In this document: positions 23,842-35,818 of the stretch, piece by piece
How the letters are laid out: every line of letters begins with the position of its first letter
Position numbering within the stretch: the first letter of the stretch is position 1
Assembly (NCBI GenBank): GCA_009823505.1
Contig: VZQC01013302.1
Span: 2,807,317-2,871,316 of the forward strand
Source of the DNA: Rhizomys pruinosus
Lineage: Eukaryota > Chordata > Mammalia > Rodentia > Spalacidae
DNA length: 64,000 nt
Direction of reading: 5' to 3'
Position numbers and translations under genes: made by a program
Notes under the pieces: model-generated
Seen by the model: the letters and a program-made list of their open reading frames with translations, nothing else
Told to the model about the DNA's origin: nothing
Database searches by the model: none

Positions 23842-24544
23842 TTCATTTTTTTTCTTTTTTGATAATCTCTCTCTTTTTTGATTAATGTTATTTATTTTCA
23901 AGAATTTTATATCACATGATATTATAAAACTGTAAAAAGTTTTTGTTTGAATTATCTCATTTTCTAAACTATTAAAAGTAGTGTGAAAATCAAAGTTCAC
24001 ATGGAACAAAGATAGGTTCATTCTTTGGAAGTAAGGTTTTCTAATTTATAAGCTGATAAAAAATTCTTTTTAAATTCTTTCAGCCATTTATTGCTTTTAA
24101 ACCTAGTTTGTGTTCAATGTAAATCAGTTTCATAACATGACAAGCTACTATGGCTCAAAGCATGAATAGAGAAACATAATAGTCAATCAAATAGATCATA
24201 CAGGTATGAAACAAAGGACTGGAATGCCACCAATTTTCCAGGTTTTATGAAGCATTTTGTAAGTTTGTATAGTTTGGCTTAGGACTTGATTTCATTACAG
24301 TCTGCCAGTGAAATTTTGGGAATAACAAACTCACTTACCTCATCTTTTATTCAGTGGCCACTAACATCTACCCCAAACATTTTAACACACAGTGCAATTA
24401 ATTTAGTTCAATTAAAACTGATCTTATTTTTCACCAGTCCTCATTGGATTACATCAGCCATTCCCAAATCTTTGAATAGCAATTCAAGATGCCAGGACTA
24501 CTTCTTTCCATCTTTATAAACCTTCAGAGAATCTCTCTCTTTTT
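23842..24544. other. Unique AT-rich intron, no feature seen
   Basis: No exon or repeat recognised. Confidence 0.5.
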
Positions 24545-24763
24545 AAAGCATTTTTATTATTTTACGTATATGAGTATATTGCCTGCATGTATGTAAGTGC
24601 ACTTGTGTCATGCAGTGCCTACAGAAGTCAGAAGAGGATGTCAGATCCCCTGGAACTGGAAGTTACATAGGGTTTTCAGCTGCCATATGGGTGCTGGGAA
24701 TTGAACCCAGGTCCTCTGCAAGAGCAGGAAGTGCTCTTAACCATTGAGCCATCTTTCCAGCCA
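24545..24763 (-). mobile_element. B2 SINE
   Basis: A reverse B2 ends 'aaccattgagccatctttcc'. It is followed 14 bp later by another reverse B2. Confidence 0.92.
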
Positions 24764-24776
24764 CTGGTTAATTCTT

Positions 24777-25008
24777 TTAAAATACTTTCCACATATAAGT
24801 GTACTATGCATATGTAGACTTTTTCTTTGCTGTATATGAAGGTACCACATGCATCCAGTGGCCCAGAAACCAGAAGAAGAGAGTATTGGATCCCTTAGAA
24901 CTGGAGTTACAGATGGTCGTTAGCTGCCATGTGGATGCTGGGAAATGAACCTGGGTCCTCTGCAAGGGCAGCCAGTGCTCTTGATCGCAGAGCCATCTCT
25001 CCAGCCCA
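24777..25008 (-). mobile_element. B2 SINE
   Basis: A second reverse B2 in tandem with the previous one ends 'cagagccatctctccagccc'. It is more diverged in its 3' half. Confidence 0.88.
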
Positions 25009-25099
25009 GGAGTTTTAATTTTATCCTGATGGTTTTATATCAGGAAACTAACTTTATCCTTGATCTTTCTCCTCCAGGGTAACCATCTTAATGTGCAAA

Positions 25100-25335
25100 G
25101 TTTACCATAGCAGAGTGCCATTGCAGGAGTAGTTTAGGCAGCATAAATTCATTTTCTCACAATTCTAAAGACTTAAAGTCCATATCAGAATACCAAGCAG
25201 GGTTGATTTTCCTGAGGCCTCTCTCCTAAGCTTGATGTCATCTTCTCACTATATCCTCACAGTGATTCCTCTCTGAGCAAGCATTCCTGGTACCTGTGTT
25301 ACTGAATTTCCTCTTCTAAAAAATTGAATTTGATT
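25100..25335 (-). repeat. Possible ancient LTR/DNA repeat relic
   Basis: 'aaattcattttctcacaatt', 'taaagacttaaagtccatat' and 'gaggcctctctcctaagctt' match the order of an old mammalian-wide repeat. The same order recurs at 50.2-50.5 kb. Family not secured. Confidence 0.4.
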
Positions 25336-26446
25336 TTTGACTTTGGGGCTTTTCACACGGAGTATCTCAATCAATCTTAATCAAGTTTGTACCTCCATCT
25401 CAATGGTACCCCTCCACAGCAGCCCCCCACTGAAATTCATAAAGTCTGTCATTTGTGCTAAGAGGTATTGTGTCAAGTTAGTGTCCCCAGATGTTCCTCA
25501 GTACAGGTTCATCCAGTGAAGTCAAGTCGGCCTATCCAGCCTGTCCTCACTTTCAAGAGAGCAGCTCTCCCTCACATAACAGTAATCAGCTGCCAATATT
25601 TCTTGAGCTAAGATTGGGGTCTGTTTACCAATTTCACTAGTTTTATGCTGGGTTTTTGTCTGTTTGAGTTTGCATAGGCTGTGTGTGTACTGATACCAAT
25701 GCTGTAGGTTCATATGAGCAGAGTCCCAGGAGCTTGTAGGATTCTATTCCCATATGTTCATGTACCTCCTCCCTGGCTCTTACAATCATTCTGCCCCCTC
25801 TTCTGCAATGGTACCTAACCCCCGAGTGAGTGAAGCTTAACATAGGAGTCCTGTTCAAGAAACCACACTCTGCACACATACAAGATATAGGAGTAAGAAA
25901 GAACTTTCCAAACAGGACATTGTTAGCTCAGGAATTAAGGTCAATAATTAACAAGTGTTGTTGCCTTTCAAAAAGTCTTGAGTTTCAATGTTAAGTCATT
26001 TATTTGTTCTCTTTATGAGTTTTTAATGTAGGTATTTTGAGCTATAAACTTCCCCCTTAGGATGGCTTTTAAAGTGTTCCAGAAGTTTTGCTGTGTTGTA
26101 TTGCCCTTTTAATTTAATTCCAGGAATACTTTTATTTCTTTCTTAATTTTTACTTTGGCCCATTCATCATTCAGGAGTGTGATATTTAATCTTTATGAGT
26201 TCCTGTAGTTACTAGGGCTTCTTCCGGTGTTGATTCTTTATTGCATTGTGGTCTGATAGAATGGATGGAGTTATTTCAATATTTTTATCTGTTAAGGTTT
26301 GTTTTGTGTTCTAGAATGTGGTCAATTTTGAAAAAAGTTCCATGGGCTGCTGAAAATAAAGTATATTCTTTGGTGCCTAGGTATAATATATTGTAGATGT
26401 CCATAGGTCCATTTGATGTATGGTATTGTTTAATTCAGGTGTCCCT

Positions 26447-26880
26447 TTTTTTTATTTTTTGGTATTTTCTTTTTTTTTTAATTTTTTTTTTTTAATTTTA
26501 TTTATTTCGGTATGTGTATCAATGTACTGTCTGCATGCAGGTTTGTGCACCCGTGTCGTGCAATGCCGCGGAGGTCAGAAGAGGGTCTCGGATTCCCCTG
26601 GAACTGGAGTTCTCCTGGAATTGGAGTCTCAGACAGCTCTCGGCCGCCATGTGGGTGCTGGGGATCGAACCCGGGTCCTCTGCAAGAGCGGTCGGCGCTC
26701 TTAACCGCTAGGCCATCTCTCTAGCCCTATTTTTTGGTATTTTCAAGACAGAGTCTCCCTGTAGCTCCAGCTGTCCTGTAACTCACTCTGTAGACCAGGG
26801 TGGCCTTGAACTCACAAAGATCCGCCTGCCTTTGCCTCCCAAGTGCTAGGATTAAAGGCGTGTGCCACCACACCTGGCTC
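26447..26880 (-). mobile_element. B1 SINE split by a B2
   Basis: The B1 body is 26728-26880 and its T-rich tail continues at 26447-26478 beyond the B2. An imperfect B1 target duplication is visible as CAGGTGTCCCTTTT / CAGATGTCTCTTTA. Confidence 0.85.
26479..26727 (-). mobile_element. B2 SINE (internal-duplication type) inside a B1 tail
   Basis: A reverse, CpG-rich B2 has the duplicated block 'ggaactggagttctcctgg' next to 'aattggagtctcagacag'. It ends 'ccgctaggccatctctctag'. Confidence 0.95.
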
Positions 26881-27721
26881 AGATGTCTCTTTATTCTTTG
26901 TCCAGTTGACCTTTCTAATGGAAACAGTTAGTTATTGAAATCCCTTACTACTAGTTAGTTGGGATTATTCTCTCTCTTTAAGTCTTGTCATATTGTATTT
27001 ATGTAGTTGGCCATACCAGAGTTTGGTGCATTTATGTTCACGATTGTAGTATCTTCTTGGTTAATTGTTCCTTTGACAAGAATGAAGTGACCCTCTTTAT
27101 CTTTTCTGATTAGTTTCAGTTTGAAGCATATTTTTTCAAATATTAGAATTTGAACTCCTGCTTGCTTCTTAGTGCTATTTGCTTAGAATATTTTTCCCAT
27201 CCTTTTACACTGCCTGTCCTTAAAGGTGAAATGGGTTCCTTGCAGACAACAAAAAGATGGATTTTGTTTCTTAATCCATTCAACTAACTTGTGTCTTTTG
27301 ATTGGGGTTCAGTCCATTGATATTTTAAGTTATTATTGAAACATGTGTGTTGTTTCCCCTTATTTCTGTTTGCGCTCGTGGTCTAACTTTGTGTTTCCAC
27401 AGTTATACATACCTTCATTTAGTTTCTTTCTGTTTCCCCTTGGGTATAGTCATTCCTTTCTTTAGCTCTTTGTATTGTTTTCAAGAATTCTCTCAAGGGC
27501 TGATTTTGCAGACATGAATTATTTCAATCTATTTACATCATGGAAGATTTTTCTTTCCCTTTCCACTCTAATAGTTTTTCTGGGTAAAGTGTTCTATGTT
27601 GACTTCTATATTCATTTAGAACTGAGAATACTTTGGTCTAGGTTTCTCTGGCTTTCATAGTTTGCATTGAAAAGTCAGCTGTGAATCTGAGGGGTTTCCT
27701 TTATATGTGACTTCTTTTTTT

Positions 27722-27997
27722 CTAGCAGCCTTCAGTGGTCTCTTTGTTCTGTACATTTAGTGTTTTTACTGTGATATGACCTGGGGAGTTTTTTCTGATC
27801 CTGTATAATTGGTGTTCCATGAGGTTATTGTATTTGTATGGGCATGTCTTTAATTTGGGGAAATTTTCTTCTACAGACCTGTTGAAGATCTGGTCAGTAG
27901 CATTATCCTGATATTCTTCTCCTTCCTGTATGGCTATGATGTATAAATTTGGTCTTTTGGTCTTTTCATGGTGTCCCACATTTCCTGCATATTCCAT
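27722..27997 (-). pseudogene. L1 ORF1p fragment (RNA-binding core)
   Basis: The minus-strand frame contains RPNLYIIAIQEGEE, then DQIFNRSVEENFPKLK and NSPGHITVKTLNVQNKE. This matches the central RRM-like region of L1 ORF1p, the RNA-binding chaperone of the L1 ribonucleoprotein. It covers about 90 of roughly 350 residues and is bounded by stops. Confidence 0.85.
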
Positions 27998-28521
27998 TCC
28001 TGTTTTTTTTTAATTTTCATAATCTTTGCTTGATTGGTCCAGTTATTCAACTTTATCGTCCAGTCTTAAAATTCTGTTTTCCATTTCATTCCTTCTATTG
28101 CTGAGGCTTTCTCCATTAATTTCCAATTGGCTTATTGAATGAATATTTTACTTCCTTTTTCATTTCATCCTGAGTTTTTTTTTTTCAATACTTCTATCTC
28201 TTTTGTGAATTTAATGAGACGTTTATCCCTACTTACAGGTCTTTGATTTGTTTGTGTGTTCCTTAAATTCATTTAATTTTTCATCATGTTTGTAATTGTT
28301 CTTTTAAATTCTGTGTTCTGGGTTATCTGTAGGGAGTTCTCATTGTAGAACTTATATTGGACTGGTGGCATTTTGTGAGGACATATTATTTGTGGTTTTC
28401 ATATTAATATTTTTTCATTGTGATTTTGGCATGTGGATTTCTTTTATTGTTAGTAGTTCTTGTATGAAACTCATCTTCCTTTGCTGAATTGAAGCCTGAT
28501 TTTGTTTGTATTCTTGATGTG

Positions 28522-28670
28522 TCTTTCTTTCTTTCCTTTCCCTTTCCTTCCCCTTTTCCTTTCCTTTCCCCTTTCCTTTCCTTTCCCCTTTCCTTTCCTT
28601 TCCCCTTTCCTTTCCCCTTTCCTTTCCTTTCCTTTCCCTTTTCCTTTCCCCTTTCCTTTCCTTTTCTTTC
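28522..28670. repeat. 149-nt uninterrupted pyrimidine tract
   Basis: Every base from 28522 to 28670 is C or T, built from CTTTCC/CCCTTTC-type units. It adjoins the tail end of a reverse B1, so it probably grew from that A-rich tail. Confidence 0.97.
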
Positions 28671-28814
28671 ATCTTTTAAAGACAGGGTCTCCCTATAGCC
28701 CCAGCTGTCCTGGAACTCACTCTGTAGACCAGGCTGGCCTTGAACTCACAAAGATCCACCTGCCTCTGCCTCCCAAGTGCTAGGATTAAAGGCATGAGCC
28801 ACCACACCCGGGCA
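28671..28814 (-). mobile_element. B1 SINE
   Basis: A reverse B1 runs from 'aaagacagggtctcccta' to 'aggcatgagccaccacaccc'. Confidence 0.93.
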
Positions 28815-29259
28815 GTGCTTTGCTTCTTTTATTAGGTATGGGAAGCTGATTGGTGCAGGTTTCAAGGTCTTTCCTTTGATTTTATATTGGAGGGACCAAA
28901 TGGCTCTAATCAGGCTATTTAGGAACTCCTGCAGTATCCAAGTCAGGCATCAATCAGATACTCAAGCTTGAAGTTTTGGCCTCTATTAGCCCACAGGTAC
29001 AGTACAATTTGGAAAGGTGAAACCTGGATTCAGGGACTCTCAGGCAGTGTGGAAATATCTGAACCTAAGCTAAAGGATAGAGGATTCTAGCCCCCGAAGT
29101 AGTGGGAGGGGCTTCAGATGGCCCCAAGGTAGGGGGATGGGCATAGCACAATTTGAGAAGCTCACCACCATATAGAGGGCAGATTCATGCCCCCTCAGCC
29201 AGGGTTTCTTTGTATGTTATTTCATAAGTACATTTCATTTTTGCAATTGTTTTTCTTCC

Positions 29260-29262
29260 AAA

Positions 29263-29301
<39 letters not shown>
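29260..29301. repeat. (AAAT)n microsatellite
   Basis: About ten tandem AAAT units. Confidence 0.95.
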
Positions 29302-29302
<1 letters not shown>

Positions 29303-29438
29303 AAGTCCTCCTGAAAGCAACCACTGGTTCATCCTCCACAGATTACTGAAAAGACTGATTTTTATACCACAAGGTGCAGCATTTTACAGTCAAGTCAAAG
29401 CCATGTGATTTGAAAATAATATTTGTCACTCTTGATTT

Positions 29439-29836
29439 TGTTTCCAGTTTCTGTGGTAAAATATCCCAAGAAAACAACTTAGGAAAGAAAACATTTATGC
29501 TAGCTCACTATTCCAGTTCACAGTCCATTATGGTACAGGGAGCTTAAGCAAGCTGGTCACATTACACCCCTACTCAAGAACAGAGGCAATTGAATTATTA
29601 CATACATGCTAGAGCTTAGCTTGCTGTCTCCAATCATGTACAGTTCAGGATCTCCTGCCAAGGGAACAGCACCACCCACAGTCCACTTCTTCCATCTTCA
29701 ATTAATATAATCAAGATGATCCTCCACAGACATCCCCACAGACCAATCTGATCTAGAAAATCACTTGGTAAGACTCTCTCAGGTGATTTGAGAGAGTTTT
29801 ATGTCAAACTGGCAATTAAAACTATCACTGATACCA
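29439..29836 (-). mobile_element. Diverged MaLR-type solo LTR
   Basis: It has the same order as the LTRs of the 20.9-22.9 kb element: 'tttctgtggtaaaatatccc', 'cagttcacagtccattatgg', 'acagacatccccacagacca' and 'tgtcaaactggcaattaaaa'. It is older and the ends are approximate. Confidence 0.75.
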
Positions 29837-29839
29837 AGA

Positions 29840-31340
29840 AAACATTTATCACCACACCAACATGTAATACCTGCATTCATTAAGTTTGATTATAAAAATA
29901 ATTCCGGAATCTTTCTTTTTATTTTTTGGTCTTTATGCAAAATCAACGGTCCCTAGGCTGCTAATTGTTTTGCAGGTGAATGATGAGTTTTGCTTCTACC
30001 AGCTGAGCATATTTGCTTTTTGAGTATCATCTGTTTTCTTATTTTATTTTTAAAATTTTAAAGTGTGCTTTTCTGCAAGTGATTTTTCAAAGCTGGCAAA
30101 GCAATGCTCTAGCTTCCTGTGGTAACAGGGTTTTCCAGAAGGAAGTGCCACCTGCTCCATCCTAAATTCTGTGAAGCAGAGAGCAAGCTGGGCTAAGTGA
30201 ATACAAGAGGCATATCCTTAATTACTGCAGAATGATACCTAATTATCTTCATGCCAGCTTTAATGTGCCCTGAGTACAGCAGAGATACTGTTTGATTTTC
30301 AAGTGAGTTACATAAGCCAACCTTTCAGCACTGAAACACCTCCCCCGTATTTCCAGCTTGCACTTTGATAGGTGTCTTTTGGTCTCTCTTGCTACCATTC
30401 TAACTGTCCGGTGGCCACTGACACATAATGTTTTTTCTGACCTGTTGTTCAGCAAAACAGCTATTAAAATAGAAATAGCAGAAGCAACTATTTCACTGTG
30501 AGTGTGCTTAAACCTGCCCTTGATCCTTCAAGAAGAGTTGAAAAAAATGACAGACATGTTATTGTCATCAAAATGGAAACTGCAGTATATGTCATAATAG
30601 ACTTAATCTGTGAACTTTGCTTGATCTCTATTTTGATAAAAATCTGATAGTTCTACAAGCCTAAAAATCTGCCTCAATAATAGTTTTTAAATTCACTTTT
30701 TAGTAGCAGCATATTCAAGAAAGAAAATTAGTTTTAGGTACATTTTGGTAATAAGATTACACCATTGGAAAAAAATGGTATTTTTTTTAGTTCTTTTCAG
30801 TTTTTGTTATTTTCTACTCATTTATTCCTCAGTTATTATTGTTTACTATATATAAAACTGTTCAGAACAACACAGATCAAGACTCTGAAGTAATAGAATA
30901 GTTTGACTGTTATTATTCTAATTTAATGTTATTAAGAAAAATGTAAAATTCCTATTATTTTATTTTAAAAAATTTTCCAAATATTGCTTATATCTTAAAG
31001 AGACACTAACAAAACCACTAAAGTTTATCATTATATTTAGTTATAACTTATATTTTACAATAAAATCATTTCCTTTTGTACCTGAACTCTCTAAATTGGG
31101 AAGAGAAGGAACTATGATCTACTATTAATTTATGTGCAAAATAATCAGAGGAAAGACAACCACTCTGATAACTGGTTGTCAGTTAACTTGAATACACTTA
31201 AAATTTTTTATTCTTGTCCACAAGGACCAGGTAAAAATGGATATGTGGAAAAGTGAAATAAATAATAAAAAAGTGAAAAAAAATATATGCTTGGAAAAGA
31301 CAGTTGCATGTTTGATTTTATGGCTTATTTTCTTTTCTAT
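29840..31340. other. Unique AT-rich intron, no feature seen
   Basis: No exon or repeat recognised. Runs of A and T are frequent. Confidence 0.5.
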
Positions 31341-31445
31341 TAAATTTTTGAGGATTTTATACAATATATTTTGATAATATTTGAACCCCCTCCCCTATAT
31401 GCCCCTCCCTGTATTACCACTCATCTAACTCCATGTACTCTATTA

Positions 31446-31466
31446 CATATATATATATATATATAN
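31446..31466. repeat. (AT)n run ending at an ambiguous base
   Basis: The alternating AT run is followed directly by N at 31466 and then mid-B2 sequence. This is likely an assembly uncertainty. Confidence 0.9.
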
Positions 31467-31552
31467 CCTGGAATTGGAGTTACAGACGGTTCTTAGCCGC
31501 CATGTGGGGGCTGGGGATCGAACCCGGGTCCTCTGCAAGAGCAGTTGGTGCT
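31467..31552 (-). mobile_element. Partial B2 SINE abutting another B2
   Basis: It starts abruptly after the N inside a B2 ('cctggaattggagttacag') and stops at 'gcagttggtgctc', where the T-rich tail of the next B2 begins. It is either a B2-in-B2 insertion with one part lost at the gap or an assembly artefact. Confidence 0.85.
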
Positions 31553-31793
31553 CTTTTTTTTTTTTTATTTATTTCCGTATGTGTATGAATGTACTGTCTG
31601 CATGCAAGTTTGTGCACCCGTGTCGTGCAATGCCGCGGAGGTCAGAAGAGGGTGTCGGATTCCCCTGGAACTGGAGTTCTCCTGGAATTGGAGTTACAGA
31701 CGGTTCTCAGCCGCCATGTGGGTGCTGAGGATCGAACCCGGGTCCTCTGTAAGAGCGGTCGGCGCTCTTAACGGCTAGGCCATCTCTCCAGCC
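31553..31793 (-). mobile_element. B2 SINE (internal-duplication type)
   Basis: A complete reverse B2 with the 'ggagttctcctggaattgg' duplication and retained CpGs. It ends 'ggccatctctccagcc'. Confidence 0.95.
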
Positions 31794-32020
31794 TATGGAG
31801 TCTGATTTGTTTCCACAAATTTCCTTTGGGGTTGGTCCGTCCTCTGGAAACAGGTTAACCTCCCCAGCATCACAGACTTAAACTGACTCTTCCTCTCCCA
31901 GCAACCATCTGTTGACGATAGTTTCTCAGCTAGAGTTGGGGCTTTCTACCTACTTCCATACCTCTGTGCTGGGATTTTGTTCGACTGGAACTTACATGAG
32001 TCTTGTGCATGCTTTCATAT

Positions 32021-33300
32021 GGCTTATTTTTTTAAATATGTCATAATTCAATACGATTGATGAGGTTGTTCTGAAACAAAAGTTTATCTTATTGACAGCA
32101 GTTAATGTTCATGTCTACAACTGAGAAATGGCCATGGGCTGAATATTTTCCCACTTGTATCTTGTGAAAAAAAAAACTAGTAAAATTAATGAAGAATGGA
32201 AAAATTTAGGCATGGGGAAATCTGACATAATGACAGAAAGCTCTGGGGAAACAACAATCCAGAACAGACAGCAAACATAGGAGAGAAGAAGATTTATGGT
32301 ATCATTTGTCATAAATACAGAGAACTCATACACAGATACGCAAAGGTGATGCAGACAGACCACAGAGAGTACCAGGGTGGAAAGAGTTCCAGGTTAGAAT
32401 AGGGAAACAAATTTTAGTACTTGTCTTATATCTTATTAATGGGTTCAGATCTCCCTTTGCTTCCACTGAAATCGTGTGATGTTGTAGGACACTAAGAAAT
32501 CTTACTTGTTCTGAATTTTTGATTCTTAGCAGAGAGCTCCTAAGTTTCCCATAAGTTCCTGAGTGATAGGGATGAAAGGAGCATCTTTTTCTATTCGTAA
32601 ACCATAGCATGTTTTTGTGGCTAGAAGGAAGGCTCAGGAAATGGGACTCATTACCAGGGAACCCACTTGTTATTACAGAGGTAGAACTTTCTGCCCCAGG
32701 ACTTATTATCCATGTAGGGGTGAAGTATTGAAGATTGTCTTAATCACCAGTGGTCAATAAAGGCATCCATTATGTCGAAAGTTGAGGCCTCTTTAAGGCA
32801 CCTAAGCAATGGTGTTAAGAGAATGCCCAGGTGGTGAATACATAGGGCTCCTGAGCTTACAAAATAGACAGGCACCTTGATAGGACATGGAGTTCTGTGG
32901 CTTTAATAAATTAACCTGTGCATCAGTTCTATTTGCTTGTTCTGATAGTGCATACTTAATAATAATTAAGTCAACTGGTTTCCTGAGTTCTGTGCATTGT
33001 TATAGCAAATTTTCAAGAAGAATAAGAGGTTTTGAGAATCTATTATTTGTAGCCAAGTTGGTCCAAAATGTGGATAAGCTAGGATTCCATTACTTATGAA
33101 TGGCATTTGAAATGGCACTCTTTGGAACTAAGTCCTTACAGCAGGGATTCTCATACAGCTAGTTTCTCATAGTGAAGATCAAAACTGAATTGTACAATAC
33201 CCAGTTGCATCCAAGGAGTTGGAAAATTGCTAGATGGGAGAAAAACTTGTTGGAAGCCATGAAGAGGTAGGAACCTCTCCAGGTCCAGAGAAGCACTGGA
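32021..33300. other. Unique intron, no feature seen
   Basis: No coding signal. Short open frames only. Confidence 0.5.
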
Positions 33301-33305
33301 GGTTA

Positions 33306-33478
33306 GTTTATTTATTTGTTTGTTTGTTTGTTTGTTTGTTTGTTTGTTTTTGAGACAGGGTCTCCCTGTAGCTCCAGCTGTCCTGGAACTCACTCTGTAG
33401 ACCAGGCTAGCCTTGAACTCACAAAGATCCGCCTGCCTCTGAGTACTAGGATTAAAGGTGTGCACCACCACACCCAGC
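33306..33478 (-). mobile_element. B1 SINE with (TTTG)n tail
   Basis: A reverse B1 with its tail expanded to (TTTG)n at 33306-33350 ends 'gtgcaccaccacacccag'. A target duplication around GAGGTTAGTTT is visible on both sides. Confidence 0.93.
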
Positions 33479-33549
33479 AGAGAGGTTAGTTTTTGAGGGG
33501 AGCATATGCCTCCGAGTGCACACAAAATGTTTCCTCTTTAGCCTCTTGG

Positions 33550-33640
33550 AATCTTTGTTTTGTTTGTTCTCATGTAACCTAGGTTTCTAACACTCCAAAG
33601 TGTTAGAAATACAGGCATCAACCACACAGTTAGGTTCCTT
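33550..33640 (-). mobile_element. B1-like remnant
   Basis: 'aaagtgttagaaatacaggc' and 'atcaaccacacagttagg' resemble the head of a decayed reverse B1. Confidence 0.4.
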
Positions 33641-33644
33641 GAGA

Positions 33645-34900
33645 TTTTTTTTTAAATGAACTTCAAAGGTAATTTTTTTCTTCCTTGTAGGTCTCACAAT
33701 AATGAATAAGCTGTTTTTTAAGCCTGTAGGTGGAAATTTTGGTATTGCAAGAAGATGCCATTAGTCAGTCTGAAGATGTTTCTACAGATTCCATTATTTT
33801 GGGTTTAAGGTAACATTCACTGACAGTCAAGTTTCACCCTTACTGACTTCTTAGATTTTTGACATATAAAGTCTTAGTTGGAGCTGTGTTGTCATTGCCC
33901 AAGAAAAGTCAAAGACACCATGAAGTTTGTGCAGCTACTCTTGAGAGCTAACAGCTGTGGCAAGGCTGCTCTTCTTGCCATACCAGCAAAGACAGCACAC
34001 AGTTTCACTCCCCACGCCCTGTTTTTTTTACTTATGCTTCTTAGAAAAAGGTAGAAATAAAAAATAACTTCTATCAGGTGGGATAAGATATAAAGACTAA
34101 GATGAGCATCATGTGCATTTATCATGTATGAATTATCATTTAGAAATAGAACAGTGTAGGCCTTGGTACACTATCTTCTCCTGATAACAGGTAAGACTTC
34201 CATAAGATTAAGGGCAAAGAAAAATCTGTCACATGACAAATAACTAAGAATTCAGCCTCCTTGATGTCTGAATCATGAATATCTAAATATTCCTTGTAGA
34301 AAGAGCCCTCACTTGGCATAGATGAGGTACGGCAGAAGCGTCCTTCCTCTGAAGGTTACCTTGCCCTTTGGATGTTGTACCATGTACATCCATCCTCTGT
34401 TTCAGGACACGGATCTACTGTATGATGATGAAAACAAAGACACCAATGTCAGTAGGGACTATAAACTTCAAATTTTAGTCTTAGAAATCTCAGTTGGTTT
34501 GGGGGCCAAATCAATGAAGGGGTCCTCATTAGTCAGTGTGCTATGAAAGAACATGCTTCTCAGTGTATATCTATTCTGTTTTTCTTATAGATTTTTTTAA
34601 AATATAAAAGTGAATTATGTTATAAATGCAAAGAAAAGATAAAATATTTAAAAATATATTTTCTAAAAGAAGTCATAATCCAAAGGTATATTAGGCAGGT
34701 AAATTAATTAGCAAAGTAAAATTCAGTCCAGCATAAGAAATAAAAACATGTGTGAAGTCTACAGTGTGAATTTTCCTTAGTTCTCTCCCTTCGAGCTCAT
34801 AGAAATCATCTGAAAACTTTCTGATCAGCTCATGAGAAATGGAAGCAAATGTGATGTATCTTGCCTCCATGGAGCAACTTCCCTTCTGTTCATTTATAAT
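33645..34900. other. Unique intron, no feature seen
   Basis: No recognised element. Confidence 0.5.
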
Positions 34901-34916
34901 TCACATTTTGTACTTT

Positions 34917-35068
34917 GGTTGTTGTTTGTTTTTTGAGACAGGGTCTCCCTGTAACCCTAGCTCACCTGGAACTTCCTATGTAAACCAGGCTAGCCTTGAT
35001 TTCTAAAGATGTGCTTCCTCTGCCTCCTGAGTACTGGGATTAAAGGCTTGCACCACCATGCTTGGCAA
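34917..35068 (-). mobile_element. B1 SINE with 14-bp target-site duplication
   Basis: A reverse B1 is flanked by ACATTTTGTACTTT at 34903-34916 and 35069-35082. Confidence 0.93.
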
Positions 35069-35082
35069 ACATTTTGTACTTT

Positions 35083-35818
35083 TGAGCTTAATTTAGTACT
35101 TAAATTTTGTCACCTTGCCATTATCCAATCACATCAATATTTATAAAACCCCAGGAAATTTCAATTCCCTTTGTGTCCATCTCAAAAAGCTGAATGAAAT
35201 GTGGTAAAAACATGATACCAATTTTAAGAGAGAAGAATTGAAAAGGAGTAATTCATCTCGTTACCCCAGTACCATCTTTGTTGTACTGAACAATTTTCTG
35301 CAGTGTTTCTTCTTGTCTTTTTATACTGTCTGCCTGATGACAAAGATTGAATTCTCAAAAGGAAGCTGATATTTTGAAGTAAGCCCAGAAGATTAGATTT
35401 TGGAAATACTAAGAAGAAAGATCAAGCCTTTTATGAGGCATGGCAGATTCAGAATTATGCATAACAATTTTCATCACATAAAAAGAAAGGTATTAAAATA
35501 CTCCAAACACATAATTTTCTTATTCACCAAAGCAACTTTTTTAATTTCTCTGAGTTCTTTTCATTTTTTGAAAAGATTTGAGCATTACCATTCATATCAA
35601 GCTTTCAATTTGGGACAACTTTCTGATGCTTTGTATATCCACAAAACTATGTACATTAGTTTTCTGAGACTTAATTCTTAGACCTTCTCATTTTATCAAA
35701 CCCTCTTATTAGTAAAATATTTTATGATACAAATACAGATTATTTTATATAGTATTTCCATTAAGTAGTAAAGAGGTGACAGAATACTATTATGCTTAAT
35801 ATACTGTTCTAATTTTTA
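35083..35818. other. Unique AT-rich intron, no feature seen
   Basis: Only a 94-codon open frame without recognisable motifs. I treat it as chance. Confidence 0.5.

Larger units (their letters stand above)
25430..29230 (-). mobile_element. Internally deleted minus-strand L1 interrupted by SINEs
   Basis: The 3' UTR-like part (25430-25900, containing the reverse of 'gattgtaagagccaggg') is followed by ORF2-derived sequence (25960-27650), ORF1 sequence (about 27720-28480) and a probable 5' region (28815-29230). The total is too short for a complete L1 once the SINEs are removed, so most of ORF2 is deleted. Insertions are a B1 containing a B2 (26450-26880) and a pyrimidine tract plus B1 (28522-28814). 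Confidence 0.75.
31345..32020 (-). mobile_element. L1 3' end interrupted by B2s
   Basis: The reverse L1 3' end signature 'ggattttatacaatatattt' and 'cccctcccctatatgcccct' resumes after the B2s as 'ctctcccagcaaccatctgt' and 'gtgcatgctttcatatgg'. It is interrupted by an (AT)n run, an N at 31466 and two B2s. Confidence 0.7.

Noticed and set aside
26420..26724. Recurrent open frames with words like VVQCRGGQKRVSDSPGT or CNAAEVRRGSRIPLELEF (also near 31.6, 40.3, 54.9 and 56.3 kb)
   Set aside because: They are translations of B2 SINEs in different frames. The similarity between them comes from the repeat, not from a protein family.
28415..28672. Lys/Glu/Arg-rich 85-codon frame on the minus strand
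   Set aside because: It is the translation of the pure purine strand of the 28522-28670 tract.
33584..33609. Perfect 11-bp inverted repeat with 4-nt loop (microRNA-like hairpin)
   Set aside because: The stem is too short for a pre-miRNA and it lies in a decayed B1-like remnant. It is probably coincidental.
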